Shown: positions 1-6,575 of the stretch, piece after piece
How positions within the stretch are numbered: the first letter of the stretch is position 1
Layout of the letters: each line of letters opens with the position of its first letter
Assembly: GCF_000789255.1 (NCBI RefSeq)
Contig: NZ_CP009552.1
Span: 496,001 to 560,000 of the forward strand
Length of the DNA: 64,000 bases
Source: Geoglobus acetivorans
Lineage (GTDB): Archaea > Halobacteriota > Archaeoglobi > Archaeoglobales > Archaeoglobaceae
Reading direction: 5' to 3'
The notes under the pieces: generated by a model
What the model was told of the DNA's origin: nothing
Databases searched by the model: none
What the model saw: only the letters and a program-made list of their open reading frames with translations
Position numbers and translations under genes: made by a program

Positions 1-506
1 GTCCAGCTTTGGTCTCAGGTTTCCGGTGAGCCTGTCGTGGAAATCGAATTCAATAAGGATGTGGTACAGTTCTTCCATGATTTCGACAACCTTTCTGATT
101 TTTTCGTCGCTCTCCCCCTTCACCATCATCGTCAGCGCAAACCTTCTCAGCTCTCCGACGCAATCTGCCATTCCTGGAAGCAACGCCTGCGGTATGCTGA
201 CCGGAAACCTTTCGGGAATTTTTAATCCTCGAACAATGTGTGTGAATGTATATGCCTCAACAAGCTCCTGAAGAGCATCGTGTGCAAGGTAAAACTGATC
301 TGGGTGCTTTTCTCTGTAGTCCAGCAAATCTCTGGCGAGGGAGAGGGCGTTGCTCAGGTACTCCTCAGCAGCTTCCAGATTTCCCTTATGCACATTTGCA
401 ATCGCTTTTGAGCTGTTGAGTCTGACCGTTCTCGATTTTACTATGATTTCTTCCCGTATCTTTTCTTTTTCCTCAAGCTCACGTCTGATTTCTTCGAAAA
501 TCTCAT
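1..506 (-). CDS. Translin-family RNA-binding protein (partial, C-terminus off window)
   Basis: Reading the minus strand from the ATG at 506 gives an uninterrupted frame of about 168 codons that runs off the left edge. It is almost entirely helical and charged, starting MRDEIFEEIRRELEEKE, with later blocks such as AIANVHKGNLEAAEEYL and HDALQEL(V)EAYTF that resemble translin/TRAX proteins. Known family members are octameric single-strand RNA-binding proteins with endoribonuclease activity, and an archaeal translin from Archaeoglobus fulgidus has been studied. The start overlaps the taw1 stop in an ATGA, so the two are probably co-translated. The family is about 190 residues, so only the last 20 or so residues should be missing. 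Family assignment is from remembered sequence resemblance. Confidence 0.75.
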
Positions 507-1372
507 CTCTCAAGAAGAACCACCCTGCTTATCTCGCTTTCATCCTTTATTTCATACCCGCTCAGTTTTGCGAGCCGCTCAGCAAAAGCCTTTACTTCAT
601 CGTGTTCCGGCATCGCATCCCTGCTGAGCCTCAACCTTGAATGTCCGAGATGCATGTATGCCTTCGCCTCTATGTATTCCGGCTGGGCAGCGTTTATCAC
701 GTCCAGAAACCTTTCGGGGTTCATGTTTATCCCTCTTATCAGCGTCAGTCTGATCACTGTTTTTGCATCTTTCTCCGACATTATTTTCATCGTTCTCTCT
801 ATCCTGTCCCACAAACCGGCGTTCTGCAACCTTCTGTGTGACTCTTCGTTCCAGGCAGTAATGCTCAGATACAGCTGGTATGGCTCGACTTCTTCCACGG
901 CGTCCGGGTTTGTTCCGTTTGTAACGAGAAACGTCGTGAACCCGTTTTTGTTGTAAATGTCCACGAGTTCCGCAATTTTCGGGTATATGGTTGGCTCACC
1001 AATCAGGCTGATCGCAACCTGGTTCGGTTCGTAGGCTTCTCTGAGCTTTTTTTTGTTCACGCCCTCGGTACCGTGAAAACCACTCAGAAGCCTTTGCTGG
1101 GCTTTAATCGATTCTTCGAAAATATATTCGGGCTCATCCCAGTTTTCGAATGGTGGCATCAGGTTGAGAGGTCTCCAGCAGTGGATGCATGAGAAGTTGC
1201 ATATCAGTGCAGGAGACATCTGCAAACACCTGTGGCTTGCTATCCCGTAAAATTTCTGCTTGTAACAGTAACCCTGATCTTTCAGGGATTTTTTGAGCCA
1301 CAGGCATGTTTTCACTGCAGAGTGTTTGCCCACAATCTGGTAACCCTTCAGCTCCTCTAAGCTTTTCACCAT
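503..1372 (-). CDS. taw1: tRNA 4-demethylwyosine synthase Taw1 (radical SAM)
   Basis: A 289-residue radical-SAM protein. The cluster motif is C58-x3-C62-x2-C65 (CNFSCIHC), and three upstream cysteines (C23, C36, C49) match the second [4Fe-4S] site of archaeal Taw1/TYW1. Taw1 condenses N1-methylguanosine at position 37 of tRNA-Phe with pyruvate carbons to give the tricyclic imG-14 ring, the first committed step of wyosine formation in the cytoplasm. The eukaryotic flavodoxin domain is absent, as expected for archaea. The stop overlaps the start of the translin gene (ATGA), which ties two RNA-related genes into one transcript. Confidence 0.93.
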   Translation of the reverse strand: MVKSLEELKGYQIVGKHSAVKTCLWLKKSLKDQGYCYKQKFYGIASHRCLQMSPALICNFSCIHCWRPLNLMPPFENWDEPEYIFEESIKAQQRLLSGFHGTEGVNKKKLREAYEPNQVAISLIGEPTIYPKIAELVDIYNKNGFTTFLVTNGTNPDAVEEVEPYQLYLSITAWNEESHRRLQNAGLWDRIERTMKIMSEKDAKTVIRLTLIRGINMNPERFLDVINAAQPEYIEAKAYMHLGHSRLRLSRDAMPEHDEVKAFAERLAKLSGYEIKDESEISRVVLLER

Positions 1373-1395
1373 TCGTCTTCACTAATTTAATGGGG

Positions 1396-1710
1396 TTAAA
1401 ATAATTTGCTTACCGAGAGTATGGTGAAATGAATGATTACCCCAAGCATTATTGAAACGCCAGCGTTTTTTGTTCTGGAATACACAAGCGCGATGAAAAT
1501 CAGGGCGATTGTGTTGGTCAGGTATTTGCTCACGTCTGGCTCTGTGCTGAAGAAAGAGGTTACAAACAGTGCAGAGATTATTGCCACAGAGGAACCTGAC
1601 AGATATTTTTCTGCAGACTCAATATTGATCCGGTCGGACAGGTAAAATGGCAGAACTCTCGCAAGATACGTCCCCAGAGCCACTGCAATGATTGCGATCA
1701 GCCTCTCCAT
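1396..1710 (-). CDS. azlD: AzlD family branched-chain amino acid export subunit
   Basis: A 104-residue hydrophobic protein starting MERLIAIIAVALGTYLARVLPF, with four predicted membrane segments and the TYLxRxLPF block typical of AzlD. With AzlC it forms a membrane exporter that bacterial genetics linked to branched-chain amino acids and their analogues such as azaleucine. The ATG at 1710 lies inside the end of azlC (13-base overlap in another frame), indicating translational coupling. The upstream in-frame extension to 1968 lies inside azlC in another frame and is not part of this gene. The substrate in this organism is not shown by the sequence. Confidence 0.88.
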   Translation of the reverse strand: MERLIAIIAVALGTYLARVLPFYLSDRINIESAEKYLSGSSVAIISALFVTSFFSTEPDVSKYLTNTIALIFIALVYSRTKNAGVSIMLGVIIHFTILSVSKLF

Positions 1711-2342
1711 TTCAGCACCTCTCCTGCTTTTGCCGTCAGCAGCGGTGTCAGAATACCTGCCCCAATAACTGCCAGGGACGATAGCCCTGAAAGAAGGAAA
1801 ATTACTGCAATCATCCCGCCTACAATGGCGGAAACATGGTGTCTTTTGATGCTGGGGAGTAGAAGGACGAAGAATAGTGCGGTTATCGAGAACACGAGTG
1901 AGGGATAAAGGGGCGTGGATATCAGAAGGTTGCCGAAGTATATGCCAGCCAGTGTTCCAAAAACCCATGCTGAGTATGCACCGATTTCCAGGCCATGTAT
2001 GAATTTCTCTGTTGCTCTTGTTGACACAGTGGTGGCGAAAACTTCGTCCGTTAGCCCGAAAGCCGTGAGGTAGGGTTTTTCTGGTTTCACCGTTCTATGC
2101 ACTATCGTGCTGTAGACGAGGTGCCTCAGGTTGAGAAACACCGGCACTATAACTGATTCCGGGAATGAAGCTGCAGATATCAGGGCAAACTGACTGGCTC
2201 CGGCGAAAATCAGTAAGGAACACAGAAAAGTTTCGAGTTCTGTAAGCCCAGCCGTTCTGGCAAGAACACCGAATGTAACCGAGACCGGAAAGTAGCCGAG
2301 GATGATGGGTGTGCTGAAAGCAAGCCCTTTTCTGAAATCCAT
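1698..2342 (-). CDS. azlC: AzlC family branched-chain amino acid permease
   Basis: A 214-residue multi-spanning membrane protein. The N-terminal MDFRKGLAFSTPIILGYFPVSVTFGVLA, the FAGASQFA block near residue 47 and the TDEVFA block near residue 97 are characteristic of AzlC (PF03591). It is the large subunit of the AzlCD exporter and overlaps azlD by 13 bases. An AT-rich TATA-like element at 2361-2375 is centred about 26 bases before the ATG, so the transcript is probably leaderless. The gene begins only 44 bases beyond the 3' end of the SRP RNA on the same strand. Confidence 0.9.
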   Translation of the reverse strand: MDFRKGLAFSTPIILGYFPVSVTFGVLARTAGLTELETFLCSLLIFAGASQFALISAASFPESVIVPVFLNLRHLVYSTIVHRTVKPEKPYLTAFGLTDEVFATTVSTRATEKFIHGLEIGAYSAWVFGTLAGIYFGNLLISTPLYPSLVFSITALFFVLLLPSIKRHHVSAIVGGMIAVIFLLSGLSSLAVIGAGILTPLLTAKAGEVLKWRG

Positions 2343-2360
2343 ACGGTTGGATGGGCTTTG

Positions 2361-2375
2361 GGTTATAAATATTAA
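2361..2375 (-). promoter_or_regulatory. TATA-like promoter element of azlCD
   Basis: On the minus strand this reads TTAATATTTATAACC, centred about 26 bases upstream of the azlC ATG. The spacing suits an archaeal TBP site for a leaderless mRNA. It lies between the 3' end of the SRP RNA and azlC, so azlCD need not depend on read-through from the RNA gene. Confidence 0.5.
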
Positions 2376-2385
2376 TGGAATGAGA

Positions 2386-2697
2386 GGTGGGCGCGCCTCC
2401 GGTCGACCCTTCTGGCTGGGAGGTTATTTTCGCCCCTCCCCTCCTCTCCGCACCCCCAGGAGCGCCGAACGTCCGGAGTTAGCCTGCTCCCTTCCGGGCC
2501 TGAGCCGGTCCCTCCGGCAAACATGGCGGACATCCCCTCCGGGAAGCCCAACCATGACCGCCGGCCCCCTGGGACGGAGACTCTGCAGGGCGGGGCGACT
2601 TTACCCCCCAGCCTTCCAGGCCTTCCGTCGGCTTCGGCCCCCGCGTAACGGCGGTTTCGGGTTACAGGGGACGCCGAACCCCCCGGCCTAGCCCACC
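2386..2697 (-). ncRNA. ffs: Signal recognition particle RNA (7S/SRP RNA)
   Basis: A 312-nucleotide block that is strikingly GC-rich against an AT-richer surround. On the minus strand it contains the universally conserved helix 8 element CCGGAAGGGAGCAG near 2482-2497. The two ends are complementary: GGTGGGC at the 5' end (2697-2691) pairs with GCCCACC at the 3' end (2392-2386), as in helix 1 of archaeal SRP RNA. The length agrees with the roughly 310-nucleotide archaeal class. It is the scaffold for SRP19 and SRP54 in targeting of membrane and secreted proteins. A TATA box sits at the expected distance upstream. The exact ends are inferred from helix 1. Confidence 0.95.
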
Positions 2698-2719
2698 GTA
2701 TTAGTGTATGCTGTCAGGG

Positions 2720-2727
2720 TATAAAAC
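2720..2727 (-). promoter_or_regulatory. TATA box of the SRP RNA gene
   Basis: On the minus strand this reads GTTTTATA, 23-30 bases upstream of the inferred SRP RNA 5' end at 2697. This is the normal position of an archaeal TATA box and supports that 5' end. Confidence 0.65.
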
Positions 2728-2740
2728 ATTAATCAATGGA

Positions 2741-3031
2741 TCAACCTCTTGAGAGTATGAGTTCGGTCAGAACTCTCCCCTCTTCGGTCAGGTGGATTCT
2801 GCCCTCACGAAATTCTATGCAGCTACCCTTTGTCAGAATATCCAGGTGATATTTCAGGAGTTTCTCTTCCACTCCAAGTTTATCCGCAAGCTCGTGGACA
2901 CGTCTGCTTCCGCCATAAAGTTCTGCCAGAATTTTCCTTCTGATCGGGTTGTTTATTGCCATTTTGAATCTTCTTCTCAATTCTTCGGCCTTTTCGGGGT
3001 CTTCCGATTTCGTCCACTCTTCAAACTTCAC
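2741..3031 (-). CDS. Small winged-helix (ArsR-like) DNA-binding protein
   Basis: A 96-residue protein. After a charged N-terminus (MKFEEWTKSEDPEKAEELRRR) comes a clear winged helix-turn-helix: NNPIRRKILAELYGGSRRV as helices 1-2, ELADKLGVEEKLLKYHLDIL as helices 2-3 and recognition helix, and EFREGRIHLTEEG as the wing. It is probably a dimeric transcription regulator. No metal-binding cysteines are present, so it is not a metal sensor of the ArsR/SmtB type. It is divergent from the KaiC-like gene and may regulate it, but nothing in the sequence proves the target. Confidence 0.75.
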   Translation of the reverse strand: MKFEEWTKSEDPEKAEELRRRFKMAINNPIRRKILAELYGGSRRVHELADKLGVEEKLLKYHLDILTKGSCIEFREGRIHLTEEGRVLTELILSRG

Positions 3032-3124
3032 GGGTGTATCTTGTTTTTCACCATTCTAATCTTTTCCCCTAATATCTTAGTATGATACAAAATTTTTTAT
3101 ACTCAATACTGCATAATATTAATC

Positions 3125-3973
3125 GTGGCGAGATATTATGAATTGAAGGAACTGGAGACGAAGGCACCGAAGCTGTTCGGGATTCCGACAGGGACGAAAC
3201 TCGATGACATGTTTTACAGGATTGAGCGGGAGGGAGACAGGTACGTCAGAAAACCTCTCGGAGGGATACCCCACCTTGCCGTTATGAATATCACCGGTGT
3301 ACCCGATACAGGCAAGAGTGTTTTTGCGGAGCAGTTTGCCGTAACTCAGGCAAATAACGGCTACCGGGTTCTCTTTGTTACTGTTGAAAGTCCGGCGAAC
3401 TTCCTCTACACTGCCCTGAAACAGAAGGCCGAGGCGATGGGTGCGGATTTCTCCAGGGTGGAGGAGAACATTGTGGTTATTGACGCTGCTGAAAGCGATG
3501 AGCTCCGGGAAAATGTGAGGGCTCTCATAGATACGATGGCGTATGCCATCAGGGAGAAAAAGACGTCGAATGTTATTATTGACAGCATTACCGGCCTGTA
3601 TGAACATAAAGAGGTGATGGCCAGGCAGATTGTGCGTCAGGTTTTCAACTTTCTCAAAAAGTTCAGGCAAACAGGAATTCTGGTCTCGCAGAAGAGAAGC
3701 GCTCAGGCGAGTGAAAGTGCTGAAGCTGCAGGAGGTCTGGCAGTTGCGCATATTGTCGATGGCACAATAGTTCTTGACAAGAAGCTCATCGAGACGAGAT
3801 GGGATGTCAATCTCTACGGTTTACCTCTTGGAGAGGTTCTGAGGACCGTGAGGATTGATGGTTGCAGATTGACCGCTCACGACAGCAAGACGTGGGTTTT
3901 TGAAATCACCGAGACCGGGCTGGTGAACATCATTTCCCCTCTGAGCGATTACGTGGAATCGAAAATCAGGTGA
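3125..3973 (+). CDS. KaiC-like RecA-fold ATPase
   Basis: A 282-residue protein with a single RecA/KaiC ATPase domain. The Walker A motif is GVPDTGKS (residues 59-66) and the Walker B strand is NVIIDSI near residue 149. Archaeal single-domain KaiC homologues occur in many regulatory settings; their targets are mostly unknown. The GTG start at 3125 follows a TATA-like element (TTTTTTATA near 3089) by about 30 bases, consistent with a leaderless transcript. A helix-turn-helix protein starts 27 bases downstream and is likely co-transcribed. Nothing suggests a circadian role. Confidence 0.8.
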   Translation: MARYYELKELETKAPKLFGIPTGTKLDDMFYRIEREGDRYVRKPLGGIPHLAVMNITGVPDTGKSVFAEQFAVTQANNGYRVLFVTVESPANFLYTALKQKAEAMGADFSRVEENIVVIDAAESDELRENVRALIDTMAYAIREKKTSNVIIDSITGLYEHKEVMARQIVRQVFNFLKKFRQTGILVSQKRSAQASESAEAAGGLAVAHIVDGTIVLDKKLIETRWDVNLYGLPLGEVLRTVRIDGCRLTAHDSKTWVFEITETGLVNIISPLSDYVESKIR

Positions 3974-4000
3974 AGTATTGTCAGGGGGAGGTGGTGGGGT

Positions 4001-4618
4001 ATGGAGATTATTGCAAGGCCCAAGGGTGGAAATGTGGACAGAATGGCGGAAAAGGTCTTCATGAAGAGCATAGAGATTCTTGGGGGGCTGAAAAAGCTCG
4101 TTGAATACCGGAATCTTACGTGGCTGCCTTCACTGGCAGAGGCGGCATACGTCATCGTTCTCAGGAATGAGGCTCTCAAAACCTACTCCGAAATTGCAAG
4201 GGAACTCGGGATCACTGAGGCGACCGCAAAGAACATAGCGACTGCCGATGAGATGAAGGTTCTGGAATATGTAAGAGGAGGGCTTGAGGAAAGGCCGAAA
4301 GAACACGTGGCCGGAGGTATCGCAAAGCTTGCATACAAGGCTTTGAAGGAGTCCGGGGAACTGGACGTGGATGAAGTTTCGCTGAACGATGAGATGACTG
4401 AGATTCTGGAGATCGCATGGGCGGTTCAGGTGCTTTCCAAGATTAAGGGTCTCGATTTCCCTGCTGGGAAGGAGCAGCTTGGCGAAAGGCTTGCCGGAAT
4501 ACTGGTGAAGGTGAGGGGTGGAGAGTACAGGATAGAAGAGCTGCTGGAGAGAATTGATTATCCGGTAAATGGCCCTTCAGAGCTGTTACACAAGCTGAAA
4601 ATGGCTGCATCCTCCTGA
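4001..4618 (+). CDS. Archaeal helix-turn-helix regulator paired with a KaiC-like ATPase
   Basis: A 205-residue soluble protein. Residues about 20-60 contain VFMKSIEILGGLKKLVEYRN and LTWLPSLAEAAYVIVL. A helix-turn-helix follows at about 62-86: YSEIARELGITEATAKNIA. The C-terminal half is helical with no recognised catalytic motif. It resembles a small archaeal family annotated as transcriptional regulators (COG1356-like), a placement made from memory. It lies 27 bases after the KaiC-like ATPase on the same strand behind a GGGGGAGGTGGTG ribosome-binding region, so the two probably act together. DNA targets are not known. Confidence 0.6.
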   Translation: MEIIARPKGGNVDRMAEKVFMKSIEILGGLKKLVEYRNLTWLPSLAEAAYVIVLRNEALKTYSEIARELGITEATAKNIATADEMKVLEYVRGGLEERPKEHVAGGIAKLAYKALKESGELDVDEVSLNDEMTEILEIAWAVQVLSKIKGLDFPAGKEQLGERLAGILVKVRGGEYRIEELLERIDYPVNGPSELLHKLKMAASS

Positions 4619-4750
4619 TTTGCCTTTCACGAAGATGTACGTCAATATTTTTCCAAATTCTGACTTTCGAATTTTTTTCAGATGGAACGTTCTCAGCCAT
4701 CTGTCCCGGTATCTTCGGGATCTTATCTCATTATGATAATAGAAACATTT

Positions 4751-4886
4751 TTATAGGTGGACAACAATAAGACATTGTCCGACAAATGGAGACTAATGTT
4801 GCATCTTTGTCACCCATTGGGTGGCGGCGGTCTCCGGCGGGAGGACTGTAGTCCTCCCCAATTTCACCTGTAAGGGGCGAAGAGTG
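4751..4886 (+). promoter_or_regulatory. Promoter and structured 5' leader of the cdrS-ftsZ2 operon
   Basis: The TATA element TTTTTATAG lies at about 4748-4756, which places transcription start near 4780 and leaves about 105 bases of leader, long for this genome. The inverted pair GGACAA (4759-4764) and TTGTCC (4775-4780) sits between TATA and the start. The leader can form three nested or consecutive hairpins: GGAGAC 4788-4793 with GTCTCC 4830-4835, the internal CACCC/GGGTG at 4811-4823, and a near-perfect 20-base palindrome at 4839-4858 (arms GGGAGGACT and AGTCCTCCC). The last contains a GGAGG Shine-Dalgarno-like core. Function is inference. Confidence 0.5.
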
Positions 4887-5075
4887 ATGAGAAAAATATC
4901 TATCCGTGTCACGGACCAGCAGTACGAATTTATCGAACAGCTTGTTGCAAGTGGGGATTACGCTAATACAAGTGAAGTCATCAGAGAAGCTCTCAGGCTT
5001 TTTATGAAGGTTAAGCGGAAAGAAATGAAGGAAGTTTTTGGTGACGAAATTAGGTGGAGAGGGGAGAATGTATGA
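4887..5075 (+). CDS. cdrS: CdrS-like ribbon-helix-helix cell-division regulator
   Basis: A 62-residue ribbon-helix-helix protein. The N-terminal strand is [14 protein letters not shown] and the helices are [15 protein letters not shown], the CopG/MetJ fold. I chose the ATG at 4887, which puts the beta strand at the N-terminus; the upstream in-frame extension is the structured leader. The stop overlaps the ftsZ start (ATGA at 5072-5075). In haloarchaea the short RHH protein CdrS is encoded just upstream of ftsZ2 and controls division genes, and that pairing is widely kept in Euryarchaeota. The same arrangement here supports the call. Confidence 0.85.
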   Translation: MRKISIRVTDQQYEFIEQLVASGDYANTSEVIREALRLFMKVKRKEMKEVFGDEIRWRGENV

Positions 5076-6229
5076 AGTCGTTTATTAGAGATGCTCAGGA
5101 ATATTATAGAAAGGAAATGGAAAGCAAGAGACAGAACTTCTCGATTGAGGAGTTTGGAACACCAAACATAGTTGTCGTGGGCTGTGGTGGAAGTGGAAAT
5201 AACACCGTGAACAGGTTGAAGAATATAGGCGTGGATGGAGTTACGACGATTGCAATCAATACTGACAGACAGCATCTTGAGATGATAAAGGCGGATAAAA
5301 AGATCCTGATAGGGAGAAGCCTTACGAAGGGTCTTGGGGCAGGAGGCTATCCTGAAATCGGAAGGAAAGCAGCGGAACTTGCGAGAGGTGTGCTTGAAGA
5401 CCTGCTCAGAGATGCACACCTTGTTTTTGTCTGTGCAGGTCTTGGCGGTGGAACCGGAACTGGCTCCGCTCCTGTCGTTGCAGAGATTGCAAAGAAGCAG
5501 GGTGCGATAGTTATCGGAATGGTTCAGATGCCGTTCAGCGTTGAAAGGGCGAGAATAGAGAAAGCAAGGGAGGGACTTGAGGAGCTGAAGAAGCACACTG
5601 ACACGGTTATTGTGCTGGATAACAACAAGCTCCTCGAGTATGTGCCAAACCTGCCCATAGAACAGGCCTTCAGCGTTATGGACCAGATAGTTGCCGAGAC
5701 GATAAAGGGCATTGTCGATACGATTACCAAGCCGTCTCTTATGAACATCGACTATGCCGATGTCAGGGCAATCATGGGGCATGGCGGTGTGGCAGTGATG
5801 CTTGTTGGTGAAGCAAAGTCCCAGAACAAGGCTCAGGAAGTCGTCAGAGACTGCCTGTCTCATCCGCTTCTCGAGGTCGACTACAGGGGTGCGACGGGCG
5901 CGTTAATCCACATAACTGGTGGACCCGACCTCTCGATAAAGGAGGCAGAGGAGATAGTCAGGGACCTTACGTTCGAGATTTCAGACAGTGCAATGGTCAT
6001 CTGGGGCGCGAGGATTGACAGGGAATTCGAGGGCATTGTCAGGGTTACGGCGATAATGACCGGAGTGAACCCTGAAAAAGCTTTCGCGGCCAAGGAGGAG
6101 GGATTTCTACCTTTTTCCGGAAACGGTAGGAAAAAGGGCAGTGGATATGTTAAATCCCACAGCACATCAGAACCGCACCCGGTCCCGTCAATGGTTGCAA
6201 AGAACTTTGGTGGTATTGACGTTCTCTGA
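5072..6229 (+). CDS. ftsZ2: Cell division GTPase FtsZ (FtsZ2 type)
   Basis: A 385-residue tubulin-fold GTPase. [16 protein letters not shown] (residues 34-49) and the tubulin signature [10 protein letters not shown] (about 125-134) form the nucleotide site. The T7-loop region carries [11 protein letters not shown]. It polymerises into the midcell ring; in haloarchaea FtsZ2 acts in constriction. The N-terminal stretch with [15 protein letters not shown] and the upstream cdrS gene fit the FtsZ2 rather than the FtsZ1 branch. I chose the ATG at 5072, preceded by GGAGAGGGGAG. An earlier in-frame start at 5054 would lie deeper in cdrS. The C-terminal tail after residue 350 is Ser/Lys/His-rich and likely disordered. 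Confidence 0.95.
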   Translation: MKSFIRDAQEYYRKEMESKRQNFSIEEFGTPNIVVVGCGGSGNNTVNRLKNIGVDGVTTIAINTDRQHLEMIKADKKILIGRSLTKGLGAGGYPEIGRKAAELARGVLEDLLRDAHLVFVCAGLGGGTGTGSAPVVAEIAKKQGAIVIGMVQMPFSVERARIEKAREGLEELKKHTDTVIVLDNNKLLEYVPNLPIEQAFSVMDQIVAETIKGIVDTITKPSLMNIDYADVRAIMGHGGVAVMLVGEAKSQNKAQEVVRDCLSHPLLEVDYRGATGALIHITGGPDLSIKEAEEIVRDLTFEISDSAMVIWGARIDREFEGIVRVTAIMTGVNPEKAFAAKEEGFLPFSGNGRKKGSGYVKSHSTSEPHPVPSMVAKNFGGIDVL

Positions 6230-6233
6230 CCTT

Positions 6234-6283
6234 TCAATAAACAATTTTTAAAATTTTTATTTCAGTTTTTGTCCATTTTTCTT
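6234..6283 (+). terminator. T-rich terminator and promoter region after ftsZ2
   Basis: Several T runs (TTTTT, TTTTTATTT, TTTTTG, TTTTTCTTT) follow the ftsZ2 stop within 50 bases. Such runs are enough to end archaeal transcription. The segment also holds an AT-rich element (TTTTTAAAATTTTTAT) that could serve as the TATA box of the next gene. Confidence 0.4.
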
Positions 6284-6284
6284 T

Positions 6285-6575
6285 ATGATTGTCGAAATGT
6301 CTGTTGTGCCGGTGGGTGCTGGCGAATCTGTCAGCAGGTATGTTGCAGAGGTCTTGAAAATCATCCGCAGCAGGAATCTGAAATATGAACTCTCCTCCAT
6401 GGGGACTTCTGTAGAGCTGGATAACTATCACGAACTTGGAGAACTCCTGCAGGAAATAAATGACAGACTGGTGGAGATGGGTGTGGGAAGGGTTTACATG
6501 GTGATAAAAATCGACAGCAGGGTGAAGGGGGGCAGCATAGAGCAGAAAAAAGAATCCGTCATGGACAAGCTATGA
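6285..6575 (+). CDS. MTH1187/YkoF-type small thiamine-binding family protein
   Basis: A 96-residue protein (MIVEMSVVPVGAGESVSRYVAEVL, then KYELSSMGTSVELDN) matching the UPF0045/MTH1187 family, a ferredoxin-like fold that assembles as a tetramer and in some members binds thiamine-like ligands. It is the complete family length. It converges with reverse gyrase and overlaps it by 6 bases (6570-6575). No thiamine genes are adjacent, so ligand and role are uncertain. Confidence 0.8.
   Translation: MIVEMSVVPVGAGESVSRYVAEVLKIIRSRNLKYELSSMGTSVELDNYHELGELLQEINDRLVEMGVGRVYMVIKIDSRVKGGSIEQKKESVMDKL

Noticed and set aside
2302-2691. 129-codon open frame on the plus strand, rich in Pro/Arg/Gly
   Set aside because: It runs antisense through the SRP RNA and simply reflects its GC-rich sequence.
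3075-3100. Small TA-rich palindromes in the promoter between the winged-helix and KaiC-like genes
   Set aside because: Too short and AT-rich to separate from ordinary promoter sequence.
4821-4886. N-terminal extension of the CdrS gene
   Set aside because: It would translate the palindromic leader; the RHH fold begins at the ATG at 4887.
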